A DNA stretch of 64,000 bases from Cololabis saira (GCF_033807715.1 NC_084597.1:11458670-11522669), one strand, 5' to 3'; shown: positions 13,660 through 27,390, counted from the first letter of the stretch. Numbers and translations are program-made. Notes: generated from the sequence alone by a model not told the origin.

Positions 13660-13908
13660 GAAAAGGGAAACCTTTTCTAGATACTAATATATCGCCTTCA
13701 TTTTCATGTTTTTCCTCGTTTTTCCGGCCGTGTTTTAGTTTTTGGGGATTTTTTTTTTCCACATCCGAGCGGGGTCATGCTGTACACCCGCTGGTGCGCA
13801 GTGGGACTTTTGCGACTTTAGCTTGTTAGCAAAATGCTAGCAACATTGCCCTTTGGGCCATTCTGGACGATTGCAATATGGTCATGCCACTACTTGGCAT
13901 GCCCATAA
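13660..13908 (+). repeat. Family-3 repeat, copy 1
   Basis: It is about 248 bp and starts GAAAAGGGAAACCTTTTC, a perfect 7-bp stem with a GAAA loop. It ends TGCCACTACTTGGCA (a 5-bp stem) then TGCCCATAA. Further copies are at 15265-15503 and 15509-15757. Confidence 0.8.
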
Positions 13909-15264
13909 CTAGAAAATTTCTGGAAATTTTGATATGGGCATGCCCTACCGCCCATTCGTCCCCTCTTGCCGCTTTGGTTTGGGGCTGCAGTGGTGGTGTT
14001 TAGGGTGGTTCTATGTCAGTTTGAGGTGTTTTTACGCTTGTATTTCATTCATTCCTGTGCTCCCAATAGTTATTAATGGGGCGCGCTTTTTGGCATCTAG
14101 CGTTGCCACGGTAACGCTTTTGACTGAGAATAGTAATGCCCATCGAGGCAAGATGGAGACGCATCTAACGATGTATGCCGTGCATGGGTGCACGTTCCGG
14201 TTCAGGCTACGTTAACGGATAGGTTTTTTTTTTCACCGTGGTACAAAACCCCATCCGAATGAATGGGGCCATTTGGCCTGGATTTTGACATAAAATTTCC
14301 TTAAATCCCAGCTTCATGAAATTTGAGTATGTTGAAGTCCACAGCGTGCCGAGTCAGGGGACATTTGTACGATGTCTCTACGATAACCTGTTGCCTAGCA
14401 ACAAGCGTCCAAATTCAAACAGAAATAAAAAAGAAAATGAAAGGCCAATATCGCAAAAACTGTAATAATTAGCATAATGAGGTTGTAGGGTCTGTTAGTG
14501 CCAATCGGGCCGAGTGTTTGAAAGTTTCAACGATGTCTCTACGATAAAGTCCGGCCGAGCAATAAGCGTCCGAATTTTTGCCTTTTTTTTTGCTTTTTGG
14601 CGTCTAGCGTTGCCACGGTAACACTTTTTACTGAGAAAAGGAATGCCCATCGAGGAACGATGGAGACGCATCCAACGATGTATGCCATGTATGGGTGCAT
14701 GTTCCGGTTCAGGCTATGTTAAAGGATAGGTTTTTTTTTCACCATGGTACAAAACCCCATCCGAATGAATGGGGCCATGTGGCCTGGATTTTGACATAAA
14801 ATTTCCTTAAATCCCAGCTTCATGAAATTTCAGTATGTTGAAGTCCACAGCGTGCCGAGTCGGGAAACATTTGTACGATGTCTCTACGATAACCTGTTGC
14901 CTAGCAACAAGCGTCCAAAGTCAAACGGAAAAAAAAAAGAAAATGAAAGGTCAATATCACAGAAACTGTAATACTTGGCATAATGAGCTTGTACGTACCA
15001 TTAGGGACAATCGGGCCGAGTGTTTGAAAGTTTGAACGATGTCTCTACGATAAAGTTCGGCCGAGCAATAAGCGTGGGAATTTTCGCCTTTTTTTTTGCT
15101 TTTTGGCAACTAGCGTTGCCACGGTAACCCCTATTACGGAGAAAAGTAATGCCCATCGAGGCATGATGGAGACGCATCCAACGATGTATGCCATGCATGG
15201 GTGCACGTTCCGGTTCGGGCCGTATTAACGGACGAAAAAAAGTGCGGAATAAGAATAATAATAA
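13909..15264 (+). repeat. Family-2 repeat, copy 4
   Basis: It begins directly after the CCCATAA end of family 3, with the same CTAGAAAATTTCTGG hairpin start, X-box-like sites and GTGCGGAATAAG-AAT end as the other copies. Confidence 0.82.
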
Positions 15265-15757
15265 GAAAAGGGAAACCTTTTCTAGATACTAATATATCGC
15301 CTTCATTTTCATGTTTTTCCTCGTTTTTCCGGCCGTGTTTTAGTTTTTGGGGATTTTTTTTTTCCACATCCGAGCGGGGTCATGCTGTACACCCGCTGGT
15401 GCGCAGTGGGACTTTTGCGACTTTAGCTTGTTAGCAACATTGCCTTTTGGGCCATTCTGGACGATTGCAATATGGTCATGCCATTACTTGGCATGCCCAT
15501 AATAAAAAGAAAAGGGAAACCTTTTCTAGATACTAATATATCGCCTTCATTTTCATGTTTTTCCTCGTTTTTCCGGCCGTGTTTCACTTTTTGGGGATTT
15601 TTTTTTTCCACATCAGAGCGGGGTCATGCTCTACACCCGCTGGTGCGCTGTGGGACTTTTGCGACTTTAGCTTGTTAGCAAAATGCTAGCAACATTGCCT
15701 TTTGGGCCATTCTGGACGATTGCAATATGGTCATGCCACTACTTGGCATGCCCATAA
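15265..15757 (+). repeat. Family-3 repeats, copies 2 and 3 in tandem
   Basis: Two copies (15265-15503 and 15509-15757) with the GAAAAGGGAAACCTTTTC start, joined by AATAAAAA. Copy 2 lacks the AAAATGCTAGC segment. The last end CCCATAA abuts the next family-1 start. Confidence 0.8.
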
Positions 15758-18435
15758 TTAAAGCTGCAAGCAGCGATGAACGGGCCCTCGCACTCACGGC
15801 CGCCGCCCCCATAAGCATATCAGAAATGACACCACCCACGACTTCCTATGTCAAACCATTCAAAAGTTCTAGCAGAAAAAAGGGACAACCAATCACAAGA
15901 AGGGGCGGGGCTAATTCAGGCCAATGAAGGTCAAGGACTCCATACAGAGTCTGATGACACCACCCACGACTCTCCATGTCAAACCATTCAAAAGTTATAG
16001 CAGGAAATAGGGACAACCAATCAAAAGAAGGGGCGGGGCTAATTTTCACCAATTATGGTCAAGGACTCAATACCGAGTCCCATGACACCACCCATGACTC
16101 TTTATGTCAAACCATTCAAAAGTTATGGCAGATAAAAGTATTCTAGGGGGCGCTGTTGAGCCGTTAGGCCACGCCCATTAATGCAAACCATGAAATATCA
16201 AATGTATCGCCAAGTCTGACTTGCATGCAAAATTTGATTACTTTTGGAAAACTATCAAATATGGACCAATCAGATGAAGGGGACGAGCGCTTTTTCACGT
16301 CTAGCGTCGCCACGGTAACACTTTTGAAAGAGAAAAGTAATGTGCGTCGTCGCAGGAAAGAGACGCACATCTTGATGTAAAAAAAACACAAAATTTGCTT
16401 ACAAAATTTTCAGCATCCTGCCAGGCTCGAACTCCCAACCACCGGCACCAAAGACCACAATGATCTGGCTGAGCTATATCTCAGCTCATACATCACTTTG
16501 ACTTACTGGCTTAGGACAGACCAAGATAGCGATATTATGTCTAGAACTTTTTTTTCCTAATTTTTTAAATATTTGTAAGGTATAAATATTAGTAAAACAC
16601 TACTATTTTATTATTACTTTTTCTGTAACCATTCTACCGAGGTTATAACCGGGCTGAGCACGGGACTGTTTCTAACGTCACCACATTACAACAGCTGATT
16701 GGTCGGGGGGCGGGGCCGTCATCACCCTACTCGCCACTGATTGGTCGGGGGGCGGGGCCGTCATCACCCTACTCGCCACTGATTGGTCGGGGGGCGGGGC
16801 CGGCAGACGTTTGAATCAGGAAGCGGGAGTCAAACCATTAAAAAGTTATAGCAGAAAAAAGGGACAACCAATCAGAAGAAGGGGCGGGGCTAATTAAGGC
16901 CAACGAAGCTTAAGGACTCATTACTGAGTCCCATGACACCACCCACAACTTCCTATGTCAAACCATTCAAAAGTTATGGCAGATAAAAGTATTCTAGGGG
17001 GCGCTGTTGAGCCGTTAGGCCACGCCCATTAATGCAAACCATGAAATATCAAATGTATCGCCAAGTCTGACTTGCATGCAAAATTTGATTACTTTTGGAG
17101 AACTATCAAATATGGACCAATCAGATGAAGGGGGGGGCGCGCCTTTTGGCGTCTAGCGTCGCCACGGTAACACTTTCGAAAGAGAAAAGTAATGCGTGTA
17201 GTCCCAGGATGGAGACGCACATTTTGATGTATAACACACCTGGGTGCACATTACGGTTCGGGCCGTATTAATTGCCGAAGGAATGGCATAAATTGCGCCA
17301 AAATTACACAATTAATTCAAAATGGCCGACTTCCTGCTCGGTTTCGGCCATGGCTCCAAGAGACTTTTCTTGAAGTTGTGCCATGATACAGGTGTGTAGC
17401 GATTTTCGTGCATGTACGTCAAACCGTATCGTGGGGCTTGAGGCACAAAGTTTTCCGGGGGGCGCTGTTGAGCCATTTTGCCACGCCCATTAATGTAAAC
17501 CATAAAATATCAAATTTACCGCCAGGCCTGGCTTGCATGCCAAATTTGGTGCCTTTTGGGGAACTATCAAATATGGACCAATCAGATGAAGGGGGGGTGC
17601 GCTTGTGGGCGTCTAGCGTCGCCACGGTAACACTTTTGAAAGAGAAAAGTAATGCGTGTAGTCGCAGGATGGAGACGCACATTTTGATGTATAACACATC
17701 TGGGTGCACGATACGGTTCGGGCCGTATTAATTCTCGAAGGAATGGCATATATTGCTCCAAAATTACGCGATTAATTCAGAATGTTCAAAATGGCCGACT
17801 TCCTGTTCGGTTTCGGCCATGGCGCCAAGAGACTTTTCTTTAAGTTGCGACATGATACAGGTGTGTACCGATTTTCGTTCATGTACGTCAAAGCGTATTA
17901 TGGGGCTTGAGGCGCAAAGTTTTTTCGGTCTGAACCAATCAGATGAAGGGTGGGCGCGCTTTTTGTCGTCTAGCGTCGCCACGGTAACGCTTTTGAAAGA
18001 GAAAAGTAATGCGTGGTGTCGGAGGATGGAGACGCACATTTTGATGTATAACACACTTGGGGGCACGTTACGGTTCGGGCCGTATTAACTGCCGAAGGAA
18101 GGGCATAAATTGCGCCAAAATTACACAATTAATTCAAAATGGCCGACTTCCTGTTCGGTTTCGGGCATGGCTCCAAGAGACTTTTCTTGAAGTTGTGCCA
18201 TGATACAGGTGTGTAGCGATTTTCGTACATGTACGTCAAACCGTATCGTGGGGCTTGAGGCACAAAGTTTTCAAGGGGGCGCTGTTGAGCCATTTTGCCA
18301 CGCCCATTAATGCAAACCATTAAATATCAAATTTTTCGCCAGGCCTGACTTGCATGCAAAATTTGGTGACTTTTTGGGCACGTTTAGGGGGGCAAAAAGG
18401 CCCTCCTTTCGTCAGAAAAATAATAATAATAATAA
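15758..18435 (+). repeat. Family-1 composite repeat, copy 4
   Basis: Same layout as copy 1: start hairpin, A-units, a partial B-unit, minus-strand tRNA-like relic (16411-16482), CRE-like TAACGTCA (16673) with three 42-bp CCAAT/GC-box units to 16801, then A-unit, B-units and the GGGGGGCAAAAAGGCC/AAT end. Confidence 0.85.
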
Positions 18436-20160
18436 TTAAAGCTGCAAGCAGCGATGAACGGGCCCTCGCACTCACGGCCACATAAGCATATCAGAAAAGA
18501 CACCACCCACGACTTCCTATGTCAAACCATTCAAAAGTTATAGCAGAAAAAAGGGACAACCAATCAGAAGCAGGGGCGGGGCTAATTCAGGCCAATGAAG
18601 GTCAAGGACTCCATACAGAATCTGATGACACCACCCACGACTCTCTATGTCAAACCATTCCAAAGTTATAGCAGAAAATCGGGACAACCAATCAGAAGAA
18701 GGGGCGGGGCTAATTAAGGCCAACGAAGCTTAAGAACTCATTACAGAGTCCCATGACACCACCCAAGACTTCCTATGTCAAACTATTCAAAAGTTATAGC
18801 AGAAAAAAGGGACAACCAATCAGAAGAAGGGGCGGGGCTAATTTAGGCCAATGAAGGTCAAGGACTCCATAAAGAATCTGATGACCCCACCCACGACTCC
18901 CTATGTCAAACCATTCCAAAGTTATAGCAGAAAATCGGGACAACCAATCAGAAGAAGGGGCGGGGCTAATTAAGGCCAACGAAGCTTAAGGACTCATTAC
19001 AGAGTCCCATGACACCACCCACAACTTCCTATGTCAAACCATTCAAAAGTTATGGCAGATAAAAGTATTCTAGGGGGCGCTGTTGAGCCGTTAGGCCACG
19101 CCCATTAATGCAAACCATGAAATATCAAATTTATCGCCAAGTCTGGCTTGCGTGCAAAATTTGGTGACTTTTGGAGAACTATCAAATATGGACCAATCAC
19201 ATGAAGGGCGGGCGCGCCTTTTGGCGTCTAGCGTCGCCACGGTAACACTTCTGAAAGAGAAAAGTAATGCGTGGTGTCACAGGATGTAGACGCACATTTT
19301 GATGTATAACACACCTGGGTGCACGTTACGGTTCGGGCTGAATTAACTGCCGAAGGAATGGCATAAATTTCGCCAAAATGACACAATTTATTCAAAATGG
19401 CCGACATCCTGTTCGGTTTCGGCCATGGCTCCAAGAGACTTTTCTTTAAGTTGTGCCATGATACAGGTGTGTAGCGATTTTCGTGCATGTACGTCAAACC
19501 GTATTGTGGGGCTTGAGGCACAAAGTTTTCCGGGGGGCGCTGTTGAGCCATTTTGCCACGCCCATTAATGCAAACCATGAAATATCAAATTTATCGCCAG
19601 GCCTGGCATGCATGCCAAATTTGGTGCCTTTTGGGGAACTATCAAATATGGACCAATCAGATGAAGGGGGGGTGCGCTTGTTGGCGTCTAGCGTCGCCAC
19701 GGTAACACTTTTGAAAGAGAAAAGTAATGCGTGTAGTCGCAGGATGGAGACGCACATTTTGATGTATAACACACCTAGGTTCACGATACGGTTCGGGCTG
19801 AATTAACTCTCGAAGGAATGGCATAAATTGCGCCAAAGTGACACGATTAATTCAAAATGGCCGACTTCCTGTTCGGTTTCAGGCATGACGCCAGAGACTT
19901 TTCTTTAAGTTGTCCCATGATACACGTGTGTACCGATTTTCGTGCATGTACGTCAAACCGTATCGTGGGGCTTGAGGCACAAAGATTTCAAGGGGGCGCT
20001 GTTGAGCCATTTTACCACGCCCATTAATGCAAACCATTAAATATCAAATTTTTCGCCAGGCCTGACTTGGGTGCAAAATTTGGTGACTTTTTGGGCATGT
20101 TAAGGGGGGCAAAAAGGCCATCACTTTGTCAGAAGAAAAAAAAAATAATAATAATAATAA
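18436..20160 (+). repeat. Family-1 composite repeat, copy 5
   Basis: Start hairpin, four A-units, three B-units with X-box-like sites, and an AAT end. No tRNA-like or 42-bp array segment. Confidence 0.85.
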
Positions 20161-21064
20161 TTAAAGCTGCAAGCAGCGATGAACGGGCCCTCGCACTCAC
20201 TGCCACCGCCCCCATAAGCATATCAGAAATGACACCACCCACGACTTCCTATGTCAAACCATTCAAAAGATATAGCAGAAAAAAGGGACAACCAATCAGA
20301 AGAAGGGGCTGGGCTAATTCAGGCCAATGAAGGTCAAGGACTCCATACAGAATCTGATGACACCACCCACGACTCTCTATGTCAAACCATTCAAAAGTTA
20401 TAGCAGAAAATCGGGACGACCAATCAGAAGAAGGGGCGGGGCTAATTTTCACCAATTATGGTCAAGGACTCAATACTGAGTCCCATGACACCACCCACGA
20501 CTCTTTATGTCAAACCTTTCAAAAGTTATGGCAGAGAAAAGTATTCTAGGGGGCGCTGTTGAGCCGTTAGGCAACGCCCATTAATGCAAACCATGAAATA
20601 TCAAATTTATCACCAGGCCTGGCCTGCATGCAAAATTTGGTGACTTTTGGAGAATTATCAAATATGGACCGATCAGATGAAGGGAAGGCGCGCTTTTTCG
20701 CGTCTAGCGTCGCCACGGTAACACTTTTGAAAGAGAAAAGTAATGTGCGTCGTCGCAGGACAGAGACGCACATTTTGATGTAAAAAAAAAAAAAAAATTG
20801 CTGACAAAATTTTCGGCATCTAGCCAGGCTCAAACTCCCGACCTCTGGCACCAAAGACCGATATGCTCTGGGTGAGCTATGTCTCAGCCATTCCTTTCGC
20901 TTTGACTTACTGGCTTAGGAGAGACCAACATAGCAATAAAATGTGTGGAACTTTTTTTCCTAATTTTTAAATATTTGTAAGGTATAAATATTAGTAAAAC
21001 ACTACAATTTCATTTATTACTCTTTCTACCGAGGTTCTAACCGGGCTGAGCACGGGACTATTTC

Positions 21065-21235
21065 TGACGTCACCACATTACAACAGCTGATCGGTCGGGG
21101 GGCGGGGCCGTCATCACCCTACTCGCCACTGATTGGTCGGGGGGCGGGGCCGTCATCACCCTACTCGCCACTGATTGGTCGGGGGGCGGGGCCGTCATCA
21201 CCCTACTCGCCCCTGATTGGTCGGGGGGCGGGGCC
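21065..21235 (+). promoter_or_regulatory. CRE plus four 42-bp CCAAT/GC-box units
   Basis: TGACGTCA at 21065-21072, then 14 bp to CTGATCGG (mutated CCAAT) and three further GATTGG/GGGGCGGGGCC units. Function is inferred from motifs only. Confidence 0.55.
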
Positions 21236-22356
21236 GGCAGACGTTTGAATCAGGAAGCGGGAGTCAAACCATTAAAAAGTTATAGCAGAAAAAAGGGAAA
21301 ACCAATCAGAAGAAGGGGCGGGGCTAATTAAGGCCAACGAAGCTTAAGGATTCATTACAGAGTCCCATGACACCACCCACAACTTCCTATGTCAAACCAT
21401 TCAAAAGTTATGGCAGATAAAAGTATTCTAGGGGGCGCTGTTGAGCCGTTAGGCCACGCCCATTAATGCAACCCATGAAATATCAAATTTATCGCCAAGT
21501 CTGGCTTGCATGCAAAATTTGGTGACTTTTGGAGAACTATCAAATATGGACCAATCACATGAAGGGGGGGCGCGCCTTTTGTTTGTTTTTTCGTAATTTT
21601 TAAAATATTTGTAAGATATAAATATTAGTAAAACCCCACTATTTGTGCTTTTGTGAATAGCATGTTCCAGTCTTTACTTCCTAGACACACACACTGCATG
21701 GAAGGGAGCGTTTGATTTATTGTTCACATAAACTTACTTTTATTTTTTCACAACCAAACCACGCACTTTATTTATGTCATTTGCACCGGGCAAGGACAAA
21801 AAATAAATGATTCCACCAAAATTGAAGAGATTTTTGTGGTTGGCTGACACATTACCAGCATATTTCAAATATGTCAAACCATTCAAAAGTTATAGTCAGA
21901 AAATATGGACAACCAATCAGAAGAAGGGGCGTGGCTAATTAAGGCCAACGAAGCTTAAGGACTCTTTACAGAGTCCCATGACACCACCCACGACTCTCTA
22001 TGTTAAACCATTCCAAAGTTATAGCAGAAAATCGGGACAACCAATCAGAAGAAGGGGCGGGGCTAATTAAGGCCAACGAAGCTTAAGGACTCATCACAGA
22101 GTCCCATGACACCACCCACAACTCTCTATGTCAAACCATTCAAAAGTTATGGCAGAGAAAAGTTTTCTAGGGGGCGCTGTTGAGCCATTAGGCCACGCCC
22201 ATTAAGACCAACATAGCGATAAAATGTCTGGAACTTTTTTTTCCTAATTTTTTAAATATTTGTAAGGTATAAATATTAGTAAAACACTACTATTTTTATT
22301 ACTTTTTCTGTAACCATTTACCGAGGTTCTAACCGGGCTGAGCACGGGTCTATTTC

Positions 22357-22566
22357 TGACGTCACCATATTACAGGCAGCTGATTGATCGGGGAGCGGGG
22401 CCGTCACCTACTCGCCACTGATTGGTCGGGGGGCGGGGCCGTCATCACCCTACTCGCCACTGATTGGTCGGGGGGCGGGGCCGTCATCACCCTACTCGCC
22501 ACTGATTGGTCGGGGGGCGGGGCCGTCATCACCCTACTCGCCACTGATTGGTCGGGGGGCGGGGCC
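22357..22566 (+). promoter_or_regulatory. CRE plus five 42-bp CCAAT/GC-box units
   Basis: TGACGTCA at 22357-22364, 15 bp to CTGATTGA, then four GATTGGTC/GGGGCGGGGCC units. One unit has lost a few bases of the CGTCATCACC spacer. Confidence 0.55.
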
Positions 22567-24190
22567 GGCAGACGTTTGAATCAGGAAGCGGGACTCTCTA
22601 TGTCAAACCATTCCAAAGTTATAGCAGAAAATCGGGACAACCAATCAGAAGAAGGGGCGGGGCTAATTAAGCCCAACGAAGCTTACAGAGTCCCATGACA
22701 CCAACCACGACTTCCTATGTCAAACCATTCAAAAGTTATGGCAGATAAAAGTATTCTAGGGGGCGCTGTTGAGCCGTTAGGCCACGCCCATTAATGCAAA
22801 CCATGAAATATCAAAGTTATCACCAAGTCTGGCTTGCATGCAAAATTTGGTGACTTTTGGAGAACTATCAAATATGGACCAATCACATGAAGGGGGGGCG
22901 CGCCTTTTGGCGTCTAGCGTCGCCACTGTAACACTTTTGAAAGAGAAAAGTAATGCGTGGTGTCGCAGGATGTAGACGCACATTTTGATGTATAACACAC
23001 CTGGGTGCACGTTACGGTTCGGGCTGAATTAACTGCCGAAGGAATGGCATAAATTTCGCCAAAATGATACAATTTATTCAAAATGGCCGACATCCTGTTC
23101 GGTTTCGGCCATGGCTCCAAGAGACTTTTCTTTAAGTTGTGCCATGATACAGGTGTGTAGCGATTTTCGTGCATGTACGTCAAACCGTATTGTGGGGCTT
23201 GAGGCACAAAGTTTTCCGGGGGGCGCTGTTGAGCCATTTTGCCACGCCCATTAATGCAAACCATGAAATATCAAATTTATCGCCAGGCCTGGCTTGCAGG
23301 CCAAATTTGGTGCCTTTTGGGGAACTATCAAATATGGACCAATCAGATGAAGGGGGGGTGCGCTTGTTGGCGTCTAGCGTCGCCACGGTAACACTTTTCA
23401 AAGAGAAAAGTAATGCGTGTAGTCGCAGGATGGAGACGCACATTTTGATGTATAACACATCTGGGTTCACGATACGGTTCGGGCTGAATTAATTCTCGAA
23501 GGAATGGCATATATTGCTCCAAAATTACGCGATTAATTCAGAATGTTCAAAATGGCCGACTTCCTGTTCGGTTTCGGCCATGGCGCCAAGAGACTTTTCT
23601 TTTAGTTGCGACATGATACAGGAGTGTACCGATTTTCGTTCAGGTACGTCAAACCGTATTATGGGGCTTGAGGCGCAAAGTTTTTTCTGTCTGAAGCAAC
23701 GAGATGAAGGGTGGGCGCGCTTTTTGGCGTCTAGCGTCGCCACGGTAACGCTTTTGAAAGAGAAAAGTAATGCGTGTGGTCGCAGGAGGGAGACGCACAT
23801 TTTGATGTATAACACACCTGGGGGCACGTTACGGTTCGGGCTGAATTAACTTTCGAAGGAATGGCATAAATTTCGCCAAAATGACACGATTAATTCAAAA
23901 TGGCCGACTTCCTGTTCGGTTTCGGCCATGTCGCCAAGAGACTTTTGTTTAAGTTGTCCCATGATACAGGTGTGTACCGATTTTCGTGCATGTACGTCAA
24001 ACCGTATCGTGGGGCTTGAGGCACAAAGTTTTCAAGGGGGCGCTGTTGAGCCATTTTACCACGCCCATTAATGCAAACAATTAAATATCAAATTTTTCGC
24101 CAGGCCTGACTTGGGTGCAAAATTTGGTGACTTTTTGGGCATGTTAAGGGGGGCAAAAGGGCCATCACTTTGTCAGAAGAAAAATAATAA

Positions 24191-27100
24191 TTAAAGCTGC
24201 AAGCAGCGATGAACGGGCCCTCGCACTCACGGCCGCCGCCCCCCATAAGCATATCAGAAATGACACCACCCTCGACTTCCTATGTCAAACCATTCAAAAG
24301 TTATAGCAGAAAAAAGGGACAACCAATCACAAGAAGGGGCGGGGCTAATTCAGGCCAATGAAGGTCAAGGACTCCATACAGAGTCTGATGACACCACCCA
24401 CGACTCTCCATGTCAAACCATTCAAAAGTTATAGCAGGAAATAGGGACAACCAATCAAAAGAAGGGGCGGGGCTAATTTTCACCAATTATGGTCAAGGAC
24501 TCAATACCGAGTCCCATGACACCACCCATGACTCTTTATGTCAAACCATTCAAAAGTTATGGCAGAGAAAAGTTTTCCGGGGGATGCTGTTGAGCCATTT
24601 TGCCACGCCCATTAATGCAAACCATGAAATATCAAATTTATCACCAGGCCTGGCTTGCATGCAAAATTTGGTGACTTTTGGAGAACTATCAAATATGGAC
24701 CAATCAGATTAAGGGGGCTCGCTTTTTGGCGTCTAGCATCGCCACGGTAACACTTTTGAAAGAGAAAAGTAATGCGCGTAGTCGCAAGATGGAGACGCAC
24801 ATTTTGAGGTATAAGTCACCTGGATGCACGTTACGGTTCGGGCCGTATTAATTGCCGAAGGAATGGCATTAATTGCGCCAAAATTACACAATTAATTCAA
24901 AATGGCCGACTTCCTGTTCAATTTCGGCCATGGCGCCAAGAGACTTTTCTTTAAGTTGCGACATGATACAGGTGTGTACCGATTTTCGTTCATGTACGTC
25001 AAACCGTATTATGGGGCTTGAGGCTCAAAGTTTTTTCCCTCTGAACCAATCAGATGAAGGGTGGGCGCACTTTTTGGTGTCTAGCGTTGCCGCGGTAAAG
25101 CTTTTAAATGAGAAAAGTAATGTGCGTCGTTGCAGGACAGGGACGCACATATTGATGTAGAAAAAAAAAAAATTGCTGACAAAAAAGTCTGGATACTGCG
25201 GGAATCGAACTCTGATCTCTGACTCCAAAGACGGGAACGCTCTGGCTGAGCTAAGACTCAGCTTCACATTTCTACTTGACCTACTGAATTAGGAGAGACA
25301 AACATATCGATATTTAGTAATGTAAGTCTGGAGCTGTTTTTTCTAATTTTTTTAAATATTTGTAAGTTATAAATATTAGTAAAACCCTACTATTTTAATT
25401 ATTACTTTTTCTGTAACCATTCTGCCAAGGTTGTAACCGGGCTGAGCTGGAATATTTCTGACGTCACCACATTACAGGGAGCTGATTGGTCGGGGGGCGG
25501 GGCCGTCATCACCCTACTCGCCACCGATTGGTCGGGGGGCGGGGCCGTCATCACCCTCCGTGCCACTGATTGGTCGGGAGGCGGGGCCGTCATCACCCTA
25601 CTCGCCACCGATTGGTCGGGGGGCGGGGCCGGCAGACGTTTGAATCAGGAAGCGGGAGTCAGCGCGAGAGCGACTGGCGGCTCGTGGCGATTTTATTATA
25701 AAAAAGGGACAACCAATCAGAAGAAGGGGCGGGGCTAATTCAGGCCAAAGAAGCTCAAGGACTCATTGCAGAGTCCCTTGACACCACCTACGACTTCCTA
25801 TGTCAAACCATTCAAAGTTTATAGCAGAAAAAAGGGACAACCAATCAGAAGAAGGGGCGGGGCTAATTCAGGCCAATGAAGGTCAAGGACTCCATACAGA
25901 ATCTGATGACACCACCCACGACTCTCTATGTCAAACCATTCAAAAGTTATGGCAGAGAAAAGTATTCAAGGTGGCGCTGTTGAGCCGTTAGGCCACGCCC
26001 ATTAATGCAAACCATGAAATATCAAATTTATCGCCAAGTCTGGCTTGCATGCAAAATTTGGTGACTTTTGGAGAACTATCAAATATGGACCAATCACATG
26101 AAGGGGGGGCGCGCCTTTTGGCGTCTAGCGTCGCCACGGTAACACTTTTGAAAGAGAAAAGTAATGCGTGGTGTCGCAGGATGTAGACGCACATTTTGAT
26201 GTATAACACACCTGGGTGCACGATACGGTTCGGGCTGAATTAACTCTCGAAGGAATGGCATAAATTTCGCCAAAATGACACAATTTATTCAAAATGGCCG
26301 ACATCCTGTTCGGTTTTGGCCATGGCTCCAAGAGACTTTTCTTTAAGTTGTGCCATGATACAGGTGTGTAGCGATTTTCGTGCATGTACGTCAAACCGTA
26401 TTGTGGGGCTTGAGGCACAAAGTTTTCCGGGGGGCGCTGTTGAGCCATTTTGCCACGCCCATTAATGCAAACCATGAAATATCAAATTTATCACCAGGCC
26501 TGGCTTGGGTGCAAAATTTGGTGCCTTTTGGGGAACTATCAAATATGGACCAATCAGATGAAGGGGGGGTGCGCTTGTTGGCGTCTAGCGTCGCCACGGT
26601 AACACTTTCGAAAGAGAAAAGTAATGCGTGTAGTCGCAGGATGGAGACGCACATTTTGATGTATAACACATCTGGGTTCACGATACGGTTCGGGCTGAAT
26701 TAACTCTCGAAGGAATGGCATATATTGCTCCAAAATTACGCGATTAATGCAGAATGTTCAAAATGGCCGACTTCCTGTTCGGTTTCGGCCATGGCGCCAA
26801 GAGACTTTTCTTTTAGTTGCGACATGATACAGGTGTGTACCGATTTTCGTTCATGTACGTCAAAGCGTATTATGGGGCTTGAGGCGCAAAGTTTTTTCTG
26901 TCTGAACCAATCAGATGAAGGGTGGGCACGCTTTTTGGCGTCTAGCGTCGCCACGGTAACGCTTTCGAAAGAGAAAAGTAATGCGTGGGGTCGGATGATG
27001 GAGACGCACATTTTGATGTATAACACACTTGGGGGAACGTTACGGTTCGGGCTGAATTAACTTTCGAAGGAATGGCATAAATTTCGCCAAAATGACACGA

Positions 27101-27390
27101 CTAATTCAAAATGGCCGACATCCTGTTCGGTTTCGGGCATGACCCCAAGAGACTTTTGTTTAAGTTGTCCCATGATACAGGTGTGTACCGAATTTCGTCC
27201 ATGTACGTCTAACAGTATCGTGGGGCTTGAGGCACAAAGTTTTCAAGGGGGCGCTGTTGAGCCATTTTGCCACGCCCATTAATGCAAACCTTTAAATATC
27301 AAATTTTTCGCCAGGCCTGACTAGGGTGCAAAATTTGGTGACTTTTTGGGCATGTTAAGGGGGGCAAAAAGGCCTTCACTTTGTCAGGAA

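Larger units (their letters stand above)
20161..24190 (+). repeat. Family-1 composite repeat, copy 6 (longest)
   Basis: It carries a tRNA-like relic (20814-20886), a CRE with four 42-bp units (21065-21235), an unrelated AT-rich insertion at about 21580-21870, and a second CRE array with five units (22357-22566). Then come B-units and the AAT end. The doubled regulatory array suggests unequal exchange between copies. Confidence 0.83.

Noticed and set aside
3903..26703. Many 60-117-codon ORFs in the family-1 arrays
   Set aside because: The same near-identical ORFs recur in both strands of every repeat unit and are broken at random; they follow the repeat, not a protein.
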